Positions 53,729-62,948 of a DNA stretch of 64,000 nt are shown piece by piece. The position numbers and the translations under genes are program-made. The notes under the pieces are model-generated. The model searched no databases. It saw only the letters and a program-made list of their open reading frames with translations, and was not told the DNA's origin. This DNA comes from Bacteroides sp. CAG:709 (GTDB taxonomy: Bacteria; Bacteroidota; Bacteroidia; Bacteroidales; UBA932): the NCBI GenBank assembly GCA_000434935.1, contig FR882195.1, positions 25,668 to 89,667 of the forward strand, given 5' to 3'. Positions within the stretch are counted from its first letter, which is position 1, and every line of letters begins with the position of its first letter.

Positions 53729-54736
53729 TCAAAACTCCAGATTAGCTATCTTTTCGTGAATCTGTTCGCCGGGCAATTCGTCAAGGCAGTCCCTGAACTC
53801 CATCGTTCCGAGTCCGGGAACATCGGTGACGGTGCATACGGTTATGCCGGACGTGCTGGTATATGACAAGACTTCATCTTTGTTGTCATTGTCCCGATAC
53901 AGGACGAATCCCTTGGTGTCACCGGTGTAGCCTGCGAGCATCATGAAAAACATTGAGCCGATATCTCCATACGAGGCTTCATACAGGCTCTCGGAGGAAT
54001 ACTTGAACGGATAACTCTTGTCTGAATACCGCACCTGGCAAGTACCGTTGTTGTCAATGTTTACACGCGTATATATTGACAGGCTGTCAGCCGAATCCCC
54101 GGAATGCTGCTTCCCGAAAGGAATGGAATACCCATATCCCTTGCCGCAATCATAAATCCCTGTCAATGTGTAAATTGCAGTCCAGTCCCCATCGCCCTTC
54201 TTCATGTATATGCTACCAGCTGATTCCGACTTCGGAATTCCGATATGGAAATCGCCGTTCCCGCTGGTCAGGTATATGAAATTCAAATCACTATTTACCT
54301 GCTTGTAAGAATTCCACACTTCATGTTTGTCGCCCGGCCGATACTCATACCAATCCAGGCCGTCCCGTACGAAATACCCGCCTTTGTAACAATAGATGTC
54401 CCGCGCGTCGCTCGGCATGTAATCGTAGATTTCACTCGTAGTGTAGATCTCGCTCCATTCGCCGCCCGGCAGGGCATAGAAAAAGTTGCATGAAGTGTTT
54501 TTCGGCACACTCACGCAGCAGCTGGAATTCTTGATATTGAAGAAGTTGCTCTCTTCGTTATACTGCTCGTATGTCGCCCAGACACCTATCTTGCTGTCAG
54601 GACGATATTCTTCCCAATGCGAGCCGTTCCGGAGAAAATAACCTCCCTTATACGAATAAAGCCCCGTCTGTCCGGCAGCCGGGGTTAACATGAAGAGCAA
54701 TGTGACAATGCTCACCAGAAAGTTTCGACAACTCAT
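53729..54736 (-). CDS. Secreted protein of unknown function with two tandem KGGYF repeats
   Basis: 335 residues with a cleavable signal peptide (about 1-22). Two repeats of about 82 residues follow: 25-105 and 113-196, each starting Tyr-x-Tyr-Lys-Gly-Gly-Tyr-Phe-x-Arg-(Asn/Asp)-Gly, continuing Trp-x-Glu-Tyr-Arg-Pro-(Asp/Gly) and a Val-Trp segment, and ending Ile-Tyr-Asp. The last 135 residues are a different domain with beta-rich character and no motif I recognise. Repeats are aromatic-rich and probably beta. It lies 16 bases after the ferritin gene on the same strand, with no terminator between, so it may be cotranscribed with ferritin. Location is periplasm or outside the cell; function unknown. 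Confidence 0.7.
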   Translation of the reverse strand: MSCRNFLVSIVTLLFMLTPAAGQTGLYSYKGGYFLRNGSHWEEYRPDSKIGVWATYEQYNEESNFFNIKNSSCCVSVPKNTSCNFFYALPGGEWSEIYTTSEIYDYMPSDARDIYCYKGGYFVRDGLDWYEYRPGDKHEVWNSYKQVNSDLNFIYLTSGNGDFHIGIPKSESAGSIYMKKGDGDWTAIYTLTGIYDCGKGYGYSIPFGKQHSGDSADSLSIYTRVNIDNNGTCQVRYSDKSYPFKYSSESLYEASYGDIGSMFFMMLAGYTGDTKGFVLYRDNDNKDEVLSYTSTSGITVCTVTDVPGLGTMEFRDCLDELPGEQIHEKIANLEF

Positions 54737-54752
54737 AAAAACAAGTCAATGT

Positions 54753-55232
54753 CTACCTTTTCGCAAGTTCGGAATCCAGGAAAATCAATCCGCTGTCACC
54801 GCACCTTTCAATCTTGTTCACGATAGCGTTAACAGTAGCTTCTTCCTCTACCTGCTCACGGACGAATCCCCAAAGGAAATCCTGGGTAGCCTTGTCTTTC
54901 TCTGCAGAAGCCACGTCTACGAGATCATCTATAAGCCTTGACACGTGACGCTCATGCTCAGCGACATTGGCAAAGACCTCTTTCACGCTGCCCCAACCGG
55001 TCGGAACGACATCGACCATATTCACTTTGGCCTCGCCGCCACGTTTTGCAAGATAGTTGGCAAGCATTATTGCATGATTACGTTCTTCATCAGACTGTTT
55101 GTGCATCCAATGTGCAAAACCCTCCCAACCTTCTTTCTCAAAGTAGAAAGCCATCTGGAGATACAGATTTGAAGACCACAACTCAGCGGTAATCTGATCA
55201 TTGACCGCCTTTTGTAATTTCTCGGTAATCAT
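54753..55232 (-). CDS. ftnA: Non-haem ferritin
   Basis: 159 residues, the usual length. The ferroxidase ligands are in place: Glu17, Glu50, His53, Glu94, Gln127 and Glu130 (Asp-Glu-Glu-Arg-Asn-His-Ala and Glu-Gln-Val-Glu-Glu). The protein assembles into a 24-subunit shell, oxidises Fe(II) and stores ferric mineral in the cytoplasm, and protects against iron-driven oxidative stress. It has no signal peptide. It is followed at 16 bases by the KGGYF-repeat secreted protein. No clear TAnnTTTG promoter is seen in the AT-rich 55233-55290 region, although a TTG lies about 16 bases before a TAATTTAT. Confidence 0.97.
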   Translation of the reverse strand: MITEKLQKAVNDQITAELWSSNLYLQMAFYFEKEGWEGFAHWMHKQSDEERNHAIMLANYLAKRGGEAKVNMVDVVPTGWGSVKEVFANVAEHERHVSRLIDDLVDVASAEKDKATQDFLWGFVREQVEEEATVNAIVNKIERCGDSGLIFLDSELAKR

Positions 55233-55375
55233 AATTATTATAAATTAAAAACATTCTCTTCACAACAGCCTCATCAAGCCGTTGTTACTTGAGAGCGTGC
55301 AACTTACGTGCCAATTTTCCAGCCGGCTCCCCAAATGTCCATCCCTGTCAATTTGTCAATAAAATGACAAAACCA

Positions 55376-57028
55376 CTATATCCCTTTCACATCGAAATAC
55401 TTGAAACGGCGGATCTTGCGGGTGGCGGTCTTCTCGAACGGCTCTCGCAGAATCTGGACGGCGCTCACCTTCGACGTGCGGTTCACATTCTTGTTTACGA
55501 TGTTCAGAATCATTGACTTGTACTCCTCGATCTTGCGGAAGAACTCATCCTCGCCCTCCTGGTTCCAGTCGATGGTATTCTCATTGAACGTTACCAGCGC
55601 CACCAGCTTGCCGTCGCGCGGAATGATGATGGACTCGTTCACGTCATCGATGTTGTTGATGACCTGCTCGATCTCCTCTGGGTAGATATTCTCACCCGAA
55701 GCCCCGAGAATCATGTTGCTCAGACGCCCTTTGATGAAATAACGTCCCTTCTCGTCCAGACACGCCAGGTCATTGGTCCGGAACCAGCCATCCTTCGTGA
55801 ACGCCTTGCGGGTACGCTCCGGATCCTTGTAATAACCGAGCATGACATTCGGTCCCTTCGCAACTATCTCACCCTCACCGGTTTCCGGATTGATATTGTC
55901 AAGCCGCAACTCCACATTGCGGACCGGAACACCGATGGAACCCGGGAATCTGCTCCGCCCGACCGTGAAACTCAGCAACGGCGAAGTCTCCGTCAATCCA
56001 TAACCGACCGCATACGGGAAACCCGCCTTCAGGAGGAAACGCTCCACCTCAATGTCCAGCTTCGCGCCGCCGATGCCGAAGAACGACAAATGGCCGCCGA
56101 AAGTCTTCTTCAGTTTCAGGCCAATGACTTTGCACATCAGCCAGTTCATGTTCTTGTCCATCCAGCTCAGCATCCGGCTTTTTCGTATTGTCGGCACGAT
56201 ACTGTTCCTGTAAATCTTCTCTATGATCAGCGGCACGGAAAGGATTGTCGTCGGTTTGACCACCTGCATTGCCTTCAGCAGCAGGGCTGGGACAGGCGGC
56301 TTCGACATATAATATACGCTGGCGCCCACGAACATCGGATATAATACACCCAGAGTAAGTTCCAATGTATGTGACATCGGGAGAATCGACAGCCAGCGGT
56401 CCTTCTCCGTCCTGTGCTGCGAATGCCAGCAGGAAATTACGCAGGAAGAGAGATTCCTGTGGCTCAGGACCACGCCCTTGGCATTGCCCGTAGTGCCTGA
56501 TGTATAGATGATTGTGGCGATATCATCCGGCATCGGCATTGCCACCTTCCCGTCACAACGGAACTTGCTGTCATCCTTCTTGATTTCCTCGAAAGTCTCG
56601 ATATCGATGACCAGCGTAAGTTTGTCAATGCATTCCTGCGTGACGTTCGGCAGAAGCTTCTTCGAAACGAAAAGCACCTTGGACTCAGAATGGTTCAGGA
56701 TGTTTGTGACCTCATTGGCAGACGATTCCGGAAGAATCGGAATGGCAATGCGCCCGAACGGAACGGTCGAGAAAAATGCGACAGTCCACTCCGGCATGTT
56801 CTGCGCCAGGATTGCCACCTTGTCAGACGCCCCGATTCCGAATTGCGTTAGCCTCTTCGACAGCATCTCGCATGTCCGCCTGAACTGCTCGTATGTATAT
56901 TCGTGCTCAGTATCAATGACTTTCGACATCCGATTCTTCGCATACCTGCGCGTCGAATACTCATAAAGTTTACCGAGAGTGTCGATGTAAGATTCCCTGA
57001 ACGAATTGCTGTGCCTTCTAAAAATCAT
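55376..57028 (-). CDS. AMP-binding long-chain fatty acid-CoA ligase
   Basis: 550 residues from the ATG at 57028; the open frame continues 18 codons upstream, but the -7 box at 57047-57054 rules that start out. Motifs of the adenylate-forming family are in order: Tyr-Thr-Ser-Gly-Thr-Thr-Gly-Asn-Ala-Lys-Gly (P-loop), Gly-Tyr-Gly-Leu-Thr-Glu-Thr-Ser, Gly-Trp-Phe-Arg-Thr-Asn-Asp and Lys-Gly-Arg-Leu-Ser-Asn-Met-Ile near the hinge, and a C-terminal Ala-Thr-Arg-Lys-Ile-Arg-Arg-Phe-Lys. It activates a fatty acid with ATP and CoA at the inner face of the membrane. It is shorter than FadD-type enzymes and appears monocistronic. Confidence 0.9.
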   Translation of the reverse strand: MIFRRHSNSFRESYIDTLGKLYEYSTRRYAKNRMSKVIDTEHEYTYEQFRRTCEMLSKRLTQFGIGASDKVAILAQNMPEWTVAFFSTVPFGRIAIPILPESSANEVTNILNHSESKVLFVSKKLLPNVTQECIDKLTLVIDIETFEEIKKDDSKFRCDGKVAMPMPDDIATIIYTSGTTGNAKGVVLSHRNLSSCVISCWHSQHRTEKDRWLSILPMSHTLELTLGVLYPMFVGASVYYMSKPPVPALLLKAMQVVKPTTILSVPLIIEKIYRNSIVPTIRKSRMLSWMDKNMNWLMCKVIGLKLKKTFGGHLSFFGIGGAKLDIEVERFLLKAGFPYAVGYGLTETSPLLSFTVGRSRFPGSIGVPVRNVELRLDNINPETGEGEIVAKGPNVMLGYYKDPERTRKAFTKDGWFRTNDLACLDEKGRYFIKGRLSNMILGASGENIYPEEIEQVINNIDDVNESIIIPRDGKLVALVTFNENTIDWNQEGEDEFFRKIEEYKSMILNIVNKNVNRTSKVSAVQILREPFEKTATRKIRRFKYFDVKGI

Positions 57029-57046
57029 GATTTTCAAATTTGGCTG

Positions 57047-57054
57047 CAAATGTA
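57047..57054 (-). promoter_or_regulatory. -7 element of the acyl-CoA ligase promoter
   Basis: TACATTTG on the minus strand matches TAnnTTTG; no TTTG is present at the expected -33 distance. The predicted leader is about 12 bases, which selects the ATG at 57028. Confidence 0.5.
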
Positions 57055-57138
57055 GGCACAATGTATGAGACTTTTGTGACAAAAAAGTGAGGATGGATAT
57101 TCCAAAACCGACGCGTAAATACCAAAAATACGTCCAAC

Positions 57139-57169
57139 TTGCGAATTTTATGTAATATAGGTAACTTTA
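57139..57169 (+). promoter_or_regulatory. Promoter for the AraC-methyltransferase pair
   Basis: TTG (57139-57141), 20 bases, TAACTTTA (57162-57169). The predicted start is about 57176, 15 bases before the AraC start codon. Confidence 0.6.
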
Positions 57170-57190
57170 CGCGCTGTAACCCATACGGAT

Positions 57191-58156
57191 ATGGAGAAAG
57201 AAGACATAATGGATGCCATAGGAGGGACGTATCTGAAAGGACGCCTCTCCAAAACTTGGATTGAAGACAAATTCTGCATCATGGAAAACCTCGAATTTCA
57301 GGACGGGACACCACTGCAGAATGACAAACCATTAGTTCCTCGTCTCAGATTTCCATTGAAAGTCACGCTCACTATCAGCGTCTTTTGCCGTCAAGGCCGC
57401 ATAACCATCCGAATCCAGCAGAAGGACTATGTCCTGGAAGCAGGGGGAATACTTGTCATTTTCGGTGGCCAAATATTGGAAAATATTGAACTGCTGGAAG
57501 ATACCAAGGTGATAATCGTCGCCATCAACTCTGAATATATCATGTCGGAAATGCGCGGACCGCACGGTCGAAGCCTGCGTCAATGGCTTCTCCACAACCA
57601 GGAACCGGCCCTCGTCAGCATCCCGACCGATGAAGCCGACAACTACGACCGCCTCTGCCAATCCCTGAAATTCATCGTGAAGAACTCCGACACCAACACC
57701 GCCGACGGCATCCTCTCGGGATTCACCTACATATTCGCCAGCCTGCTGCTCAAGTGGCGCAGCATGATGACTGTCAATGATTCCGAGCCAATGCTTACGG
57801 ACGCGGAACGAGAAGCGGAACCGGCAGTGTACTCGCGCGAGAGGGAAGTCCTCACACGCTTTCAGAACGATATCCATAATTTTTCCAGAAAGGACAGGAC
57901 GGTGGGATTCTATGCCCGGAGGCAATGCATTTCCGAAAAGCATTTTTCACGTCTTGTGAAAAAAGCCAGCGGTCACAAACCACTGGAACTGATAAGGGAA
58001 TATGTACTTCTGGATGCCAAAAGCCTACTTATTTCCGGAAAATACTCCATAAAAGAAGTATCGGAAACCCTTGGTTTCCAGAACCATTCGTTCTTTACCA
58101 GGTTTTTCAGATTGTCCACAGGCAAGACCCCGGGCGAATACATGAGAGAAGAATAA
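57191..58156 (+). CDS. AraC family transcriptional regulator
   Basis: 321 residues. The N-terminal region (about 50-130) is a cupin-like sensor (Tyr-Val-Leu-Glu-Ala-Gly-Gly-Ile-Leu-Val-Ile-Phe). Two helix-turn-helix units lie at about 225-320 with Arg-Gln-Cys-Ile-Ser-Glu-Lys-His-Phe-Ser-Arg-Leu-Val-Lys-Lys and Leu-Gly-Phe-Gln-Asn-His-Ser-Phe-Phe-Thr-Arg-Phe-Phe-Arg, ending Gly-Lys-Thr-Pro-Gly-Glu-Tyr. It is followed after 10 bases by a methyltransferase gene, so the pair is probably one transcript. It is divergent from the acyl-CoA ligase gene (about 160 bases between starts) and may regulate it. The ligand is unknown. Confidence 0.88.
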   Translation: MEKEDIMDAIGGTYLKGRLSKTWIEDKFCIMENLEFQDGTPLQNDKPLVPRLRFPLKVTLTISVFCRQGRITIRIQQKDYVLEAGGILVIFGGQILENIELLEDTKVIIVAINSEYIMSEMRGPHGRSLRQWLLHNQEPALVSIPTDEADNYDRLCQSLKFIVKNSDTNTADGILSGFTYIFASLLLKWRSMMTVNDSEPMLTDAEREAEPAVYSREREVLTRFQNDIHNFSRKDRTVGFYARRQCISEKHFSRLVKKASGHKPLELIREYVLLDAKSLLISGKYSIKEVSETLGFQNHSFFTRFFRLSTGKTPGEYMREE

Positions 58157-58166
58157 CTAGAATAAA

Positions 58167-58961
58167 ATGCAGAATAGACACATAGACAGAAAGAGGTATT
58201 TCGATGAACTGGCCAAGACGTCGGAAGAATTCTACATTGATTATCTGAAACCGTACAAGAACATTGGCCCCGGCTGTAAAGTCCTGGAAATCGGATGCGG
58301 CGAAGGCGGAAATCTCCTGCCTTTCGCGCAGGCAGGATGCAAGGTCGCCGGACTGGATCTCGCAGCAGGCAAAATTGACAATGCCAGGAAATTTTTCGCC
58401 ACACTCGAAACGGAAGGGGAGTTTGCCTGCGCGGACTTCCTTAAAACCAATCCTTTCGAGAAAGACGGACTCTTCGACATCATTCTCATACACGATGTCA
58501 TTGAACATATTGAACCTGAAGGGAAAGACGCATTTTTCGAGAGGCTGAAAATGTATCTGAAACCGGACGGCATCATCTTTTTCGCCTTTCCTGCATGGCA
58601 AATGCCTTTCGGCGGACACCAGCAGATTTGCCGGAGCAAGGTCTGCTCCAAGGTCCCGTTCATGCACGTGCTGCCTGTTTTCATGTATAAGGCGTGGCTT
58701 AAAATGTTCGGAGAACAGAAAGACAAGATTGATGAACTGCTGAGTATCAAGCGGTCACGCATGACTCCGGAAAAATTCGAAAAATTGTGTGCCGGGCATG
58801 GATATGAGATAAAAGACCGCATTTTCTGGTTCTTCAGCCCTCATTACAAGACCAAGTTCAACCTCACTCCGCACCGTTTGTGGAAGCCCCTTGCCCACAT
58901 ACCGTATCTGCGCAACTGGTTCACGACTTCCTGTTTTTACCTGATAGAAGAATCCAAGTAA
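58167..58961 (+). CDS. Class I SAM-dependent methyltransferase
   Basis: 264 residues with no signal peptide. Motif I is Val-Leu-Glu-Ile-Gly-Cys-Gly-Glu-Gly-Gly (about 39-48), the Asp end of the second strand is in Ala-Gly-Leu-Asp-Leu-Ala, and motif IV-like Leu-Ile-His-Asp-Val-Ile-Glu-His-Ile is at about 108-116. The C-terminal part has Trp/Phe-rich stretches (Lys-Asp-Arg-Ile-Phe-Trp-Phe-Phe-Ser-Pro-His), suggesting a bulky or glycolipid-like substrate, as in UbiE/Methyltransf_11-type enzymes. It follows the AraC gene by ten bases. The substrate cannot be assigned. Confidence 0.85.
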   Translation: MQNRHIDRKRYFDELAKTSEEFYIDYLKPYKNIGPGCKVLEIGCGEGGNLLPFAQAGCKVAGLDLAAGKIDNARKFFATLETEGEFACADFLKTNPFEKDGLFDIILIHDVIEHIEPEGKDAFFERLKMYLKPDGIIFFAFPAWQMPFGGHQQICRSKVCSKVPFMHVLPVFMYKAWLKMFGEQKDKIDELLSIKRSRMTPEKFEKLCAGHGYEIKDRIFWFFSPHYKTKFNLTPHRLWKPLAHIPYLRNWFTTSCFYLIEESK

Positions 58962-58969
58962 GCATTGAA

Positions 58970-59006
58970 AAATAAAAAACTCCCGGACCATCAAGCCCGG
59001 GAGTTA
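58970..59006 (-). terminator. Rho-independent terminator of the M16 protease gene
   Basis: On the minus strand AACTCCCGG (58998-59006) and CCGGGAGTT (58979-58987) form a nine-base stem with a ten-base loop, followed at once by a T-rich tract (TTTTTATTTTTC). It lies about 20 bases after the M16 stop codon. In the plus direction the stem lacks a T tract. Confidence 0.85.
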
Positions 59007-59025
59007 CTCAATATATCAAGCTGCC

Positions 59026-61851
59026 TTATTCTGCCTCGGCAGCAGCGTCAGGACGCATGATTACGGTCTTGGCAATGCCGGATGCCAGAATCTCGTTCAG
59101 AATATTCTGGATATCAGCAGGTTTCAGATTCTTGATGCAATTCTCATACTCCTTGTCATAGTCAATGCCGTAAGTATTGGCAAATCTGAGGGCTCCGAGC
59201 CAGTATTCATTGGAAATTCTGGACTCAGGGATATTCTTCTCAAGATTCTTGACTGTCATGTCGAACTCTTCTGCAGTAGGACCGTCCTTTGCGAGAGAAT
59301 TCAGACCTTCGATGCTCAATTCCACGAGCTTGTCGGCTGCAACCGGCTTGGTGTCGAAGTAAACCTGAAGTGTAGCCTCCGGTTTAGGAAGGATTGAAAT
59401 CTCGCCATGGGTAGAAGCGCCGTATGTGCCGCCCTCATCCTCGCGGAGAGACTTGGTATATCTCATGTCGAGAATATAAGTTGCAGCAGAAAGCGCCACG
59501 TCATCCAGAAGCCTGTACTCCTTCAGCTTGGCGTCAGATACCTCGATTACAGTTACTTTCGGAGTCTGCATGTCTACCTTGAAGTCATTTGTGACCTTGC
59601 CGGGAAGCATATTCTTGTTGTTGTCCACCCAATTCAGAGGCTTCTTGCCCTTCTTGATGGAACCGAGATATTTCTCAACAAGAGGTTTGATGGTCTCAAT
59701 GTCGAAGTCTCCGCAAATGTTGATGGTCGCGCCGGCAGCATCATTGAAAAGCATCCTGTAATTCTTCTCGATTGTGCCGAGATTTGCCTTGTCGAGAGTC
59801 TCCTCGCTGATGACGATGTTACGTGGATTGTCTCCGTAAAGTGTCTTCTGGAGCTCTTTTGTGAACTTGTAGCTTGGCTGGAGAACGAAGTTCGGCAATA
59901 CCGCACGAAGCTGGTTTATAGCTTTGTCGAACTCTGCCTGGTCGAAACGAGGGTCTGCGAAATAGAGGTATGCAAGCTGCAATGCCGTCTCGAGATCTTT
60001 CGGAGTGCTGCTTCCCCTTACGCCATGTCTGAGGGCATTGAGGTAAGGCTCAACACCTACATTCTTGCCTGAAAGCATCTTGCTGACGGTAGTGCCCGGG
60101 AACTTGGAAATTCCGCAGAATCCCTGGAATGCGCCCCAGACATTGCTTTCGAAGCTGTTGAGATCTCCGGTAGGAATGAGCGACGTGCCGCCGTTCTTGT
60201 AAAGGTCGAACACGACTTTGTCTTTTTCCTCGGTAGACGGACGGAGAACCACGGTCAGGCCGTTCTTCAGTGTCCATACGGTGCTTCCGTAGATTCCTTC
60301 TGTTTCTGACTTGATGGCACTGCCCTTCAATGTAGCAGGATCGAGGAAGTTGCTTTCAATGCTTTCCGCCTCGTTAGGCTTGATTTCAGATACCTTGACA
60401 ACGTCGATGGCATTCTGGAAATCAGCTGTGGTCGGCTGCTCAAGTCCTTCTTTTTCAGGAGCTTTGTAGATTACGACCATGTTGTTGTCCGGAATGATCT
60501 GCGCAACTGTCTGGTTGATTGCCTGGTCAGGAATCATGTTGAACAGCTGTTTTACGAGCTCATACTCCGTCTCAGGTGCCATGTAAGCATAATTGTCGAA
60601 GAAATTGTTCATGAGAGGCTCTACCAGCTCTTCATTCTTTCTGGTGTCAGCCTTCTTCGCAGCACTTTCGAAATAAGCCAGGAGGTCATCCTTCGCCCTG
60701 GAAATCTCATCGCTGCTGAAACCGTATTTCTTCATTTTCTCGACTTCATAAAGGAACGCCTTGAATGCCTTTACAGCCTCGCCTTCATGAGAATTGATTC
60801 TTCCCATGACCACTTCAGTAGTCTCGCAGATGTTTCCGATTCCGAAACCTGCGCTGGTAAACGGAGCATCGGCAGAAGCTGTAATGTCGCCGAGTCTCTC
60901 GTTCATGATATTGGAAATCAGCATTTTGAGAAGCTCTGACAATTCACCTGTTACAGTGCTGTTGAATTCCTCAGGCATAGCCTCGCTCTTCCAATAAACT
61001 TCTACGGATGTACCTACAGCCTCAGGGTCAGTGATAATGCCGATCAGCGGTTTTTCATTGTCCGGAATCTTGATGACATCCTTCGGTTTCGGATTCTCAG
61101 CAGCAGGAATGTCGGCAAATGTCCTCTTGATGACGTTCTCCACATAGTCCGGGTCAATGTCACCGACTACGATGAGTGCCTGAAGGTCAGGACGATACCA
61201 TGTGTGATAGAACGTCGTAAGGCTTTCAGGCTTGAAGGTCTCCAGATTCTCCTGGCTTCCGATGATGGAGCATGTTGCATATTTGCTGTCACCGTACATA
61301 TAAGGTCTGGATTTCTCCGACATTCTCCATCCGGCATTTCTTCTGGTACGTCTTTCCTCCAGGATGACACCTCTTTCTGCATCGATTTCTGCAGGGTCGC
61401 AAGTTACGAAATGCGAGTAGTCATGCATGATGAGGATGCAGGTATCAATGACTGTAGGACGTACAAGCGGAATGTTGTTCAGCATGTAGGTCGTCTGCTC
61501 CACGCCGGTCTGTGCATTGACATTGCCTCCGAAGGACGCACCGATGCTCTGGAGATAGTCGAGGATTGCCTTGCCCGGGAAATTCTTGGTCCCGTTGAAG
61601 CACATGTGCTCCAGAAAATGCGCAAGTCCGTCCTGGTCAGGAGTTTCCTGAATGGCACCGACATTGGTGGCAAGATAAAACTCAGCGCGGTTTGCCGGCT
61701 GGCTGTTCTTCATGATGTAATAGGTCATGCCGTTTTCCAGTTTTCCCTTTCGGACGGCAGGATCATTTGGCAGCTGCTGGTCCATCTGCGCATTCGCCGA
61801 AAATGCGAAAGCGGTGAACAATGCAGCGAAAATCAAAATGAATTTTCTCAT
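59026..61851 (-). CDS. M16 family (pitrilysin-like) zinc peptidase, exported
   Basis: 941 residues from the ATG at 61851. A signal peptide (about 1-21) is followed by two M16 halves. The first has the inverted zinc motif His78-Phe-Leu-Glu81-His82 and the downstream Glu in Asp-Ala-Glu-Arg-Gly-Val-Ile-Leu-Glu-Glu (about 155-165), so it is catalytically competent; the second half (from about 520) is the inactive structural partner. This two-half length is typical of periplasmic Bacteroidota M16 enzymes, which degrade peptides. The gene is divergent from the LysR gene and ends in its own terminator. With the S8 and DPP11 enzymes it fits a protein-using lifestyle. Confidence 0.95.
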   Translation of the reverse strand: MRKFILIFAALFTAFAFSANAQMDQQLPNDPAVRKGKLENGMTYYIMKNSQPANRAEFYLATNVGAIQETPDQDGLAHFLEHMCFNGTKNFPGKAILDYLQSIGASFGGNVNAQTGVEQTTYMLNNIPLVRPTVIDTCILIMHDYSHFVTCDPAEIDAERGVILEERRTRRNAGWRMSEKSRPYMYGDSKYATCSIIGSQENLETFKPESLTTFYHTWYRPDLQALIVVGDIDPDYVENVIKRTFADIPAAENPKPKDVIKIPDNEKPLIGIITDPEAVGTSVEVYWKSEAMPEEFNSTVTGELSELLKMLISNIMNERLGDITASADAPFTSAGFGIGNICETTEVVMGRINSHEGEAVKAFKAFLYEVEKMKKYGFSSDEISRAKDDLLAYFESAAKKADTRKNEELVEPLMNNFFDNYAYMAPETEYELVKQLFNMIPDQAINQTVAQIIPDNNMVVIYKAPEKEGLEQPTTADFQNAIDVVKVSEIKPNEAESIESNFLDPATLKGSAIKSETEGIYGSTVWTLKNGLTVVLRPSTEEKDKVVFDLYKNGGTSLIPTGDLNSFESNVWGAFQGFCGISKFPGTTVSKMLSGKNVGVEPYLNALRHGVRGSSTPKDLETALQLAYLYFADPRFDQAEFDKAINQLRAVLPNFVLQPSYKFTKELQKTLYGDNPRNIVISEETLDKANLGTIEKNYRMLFNDAAGATINICGDFDIETIKPLVEKYLGSIKKGKKPLNWVDNNKNMLPGKVTNDFKVDMQTPKVTVIEVSDAKLKEYRLLDDVALSAATYILDMRYTKSLREDEGGTYGASTHGEISILPKPEATLQVYFDTKPVAADKLVELSIEGLNSLAKDGPTAEEFDMTVKNLEKNIPESRISNEYWLGALRFANTYGIDYDKEYENCIKNLKPADIQNILNEILASGIAKTVIMRPDAAAEAE

Positions 61852-61956
61852 ATCCAATAATTTAAATTGATATTCAAAATCGCTTGTGTAGCAGCAAAAA
61901 ACTACTGCAAAATCAATGCAATTTATAAAGATTAATGTAATCCGGCAAAAAAATGT

Positions 61957-61964
61957 TAAATTTG
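61957..61964 (+). promoter_or_regulatory. -7 element of the LysR gene promoter
   Basis: TAAATTTG matches the consensus; the -33 region at about 61934-61937 has no TTTG. The transcription start would be near 61971, so the open frame's first ATG at 61953 lies upstream of the transcript and the ATG at 61989 is the likely start. Confidence 0.6.
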
Positions 61965-61988
61965 TTTTTCCGAAAAAGTGAAGATAAT

Positions 61989-62936
61989 ATGTTCGAAGAT
62001 TTCAGGCTGAAGGTGTTCATGGCGGTCGCCGAGACAGGAAGTTTTACCAAAGCGGCCAAGAGCATCGGCATCAGCCAGCCGGCAGTCAGCCAGAATATCA
62101 ATGCATTGGAAAAGGAAATCGGCACGCCGCTTATACTGCGGGCGAAAGGTGAAGCTTCCCTTACCAGTGCCGGAGCGGTTTTCCTGGAGTATGCTTCGCG
62201 CATATTATATTGGTACAATGCGACTTCCGAAATGTTCGGTGAAAACGGACGCATGACGGGAGGAAAGCCGGTACGGATTGCCGCCGACCACGTGGTCGCC
62301 TCGTATCTGTTGCCTGATGCATTGGCCCGTATTGCCGGATCTCACCCTGAATTCTCATTTGAAGTGAGACATATCGATCCTGCGATAACGCGTGCCACCA
62401 CCAATTCCGACGTCCCTGGTACGCATTTCGGCACCCCCGAAGATGCCGACGTGGAAATTTCCGTGGCGCCGAGTCCGGAGACCATGGATTTCGAAGGTGA
62501 GCGCAAGCTTGTAGGCGTCATGGAAGCCATGGTAATCGCATCTCCACAGAACCGTTCCGTGATCAATGCCGCCGTTTCTGAAGAGGACAATGCCTTTACG
62601 GTCAAGCCTTTTTCCACCATTGCCGGCATACCGGTCTCCAACAGATTCGCGGTCTGGAGCGGTTATACCAGATTCTTTTCGCCTGATTTACAGGCACGTA
62701 CGGCGATTGTCTCAGATTCCGCTGAAACCATCAAGTCCATGGTCGCCGACTCTGTGGCATTGGTCGGCATTGTTCCTGCAATGTCCGTCAGGCGCGAACT
62801 GGCTGCCGGCACCTTGCTCCAGATGCCCGTACTTCTCCCGGATTTCGCATTCGATGTCCATTTCAATGCCCTGCCGGAGTTCGAGGGCCGCACGATCTGC
62901 CAGCTCCTCCGCAACACCATGAAAGATAATTTATAA
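61989..62936 (+). CDS. LysR family transcriptional regulator
   Basis: 315 residues from the ATG at 61989. The N-terminal winged helix (about 1-65) has Phe-Arg-Leu-Lys-Val-Phe-Met-Ala-Val-Ala-Glu-Thr-Gly-Ser-Phe-Thr-Lys-Ala-Ala, then Ile-Ser-Gln-Pro-Ala-Val-Ser-Gln-Asn and Leu-Glu-Lys-Glu-Ile-Gly-Thr-Pro-Leu. The substrate-binding domain follows (about 90-300). Its N-terminus resembles the CysB/Cbl and nitrogen or selenium-metabolism LysR members, but the inducer cannot be given. It is divergent from the M16 peptidase gene and followed after 12 bases by an alpha/beta hydrolase gene, so it may regulate either. Confidence 0.92.
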   Translation: MFEDFRLKVFMAVAETGSFTKAAKSIGISQPAVSQNINALEKEIGTPLILRAKGEASLTSAGAVFLEYASRILYWYNATSEMFGENGRMTGGKPVRIAADHVVASYLLPDALARIAGSHPEFSFEVRHIDPAITRATTNSDVPGTHFGTPEDADVEISVAPSPETMDFEGERKLVGVMEAMVIASPQNRSVINAAVSEEDNAFTVKPFSTIAGIPVSNRFAVWSGYTRFFSPDLQARTAIVSDSAETIKSMVADSVALVGIVPAMSVRRELAAGTLLQMPVLLPDFAFDVHFNALPEFEGRTICQLLRNTMKDNL

Positions 62937-62948
62937 CCATATAGTTCA

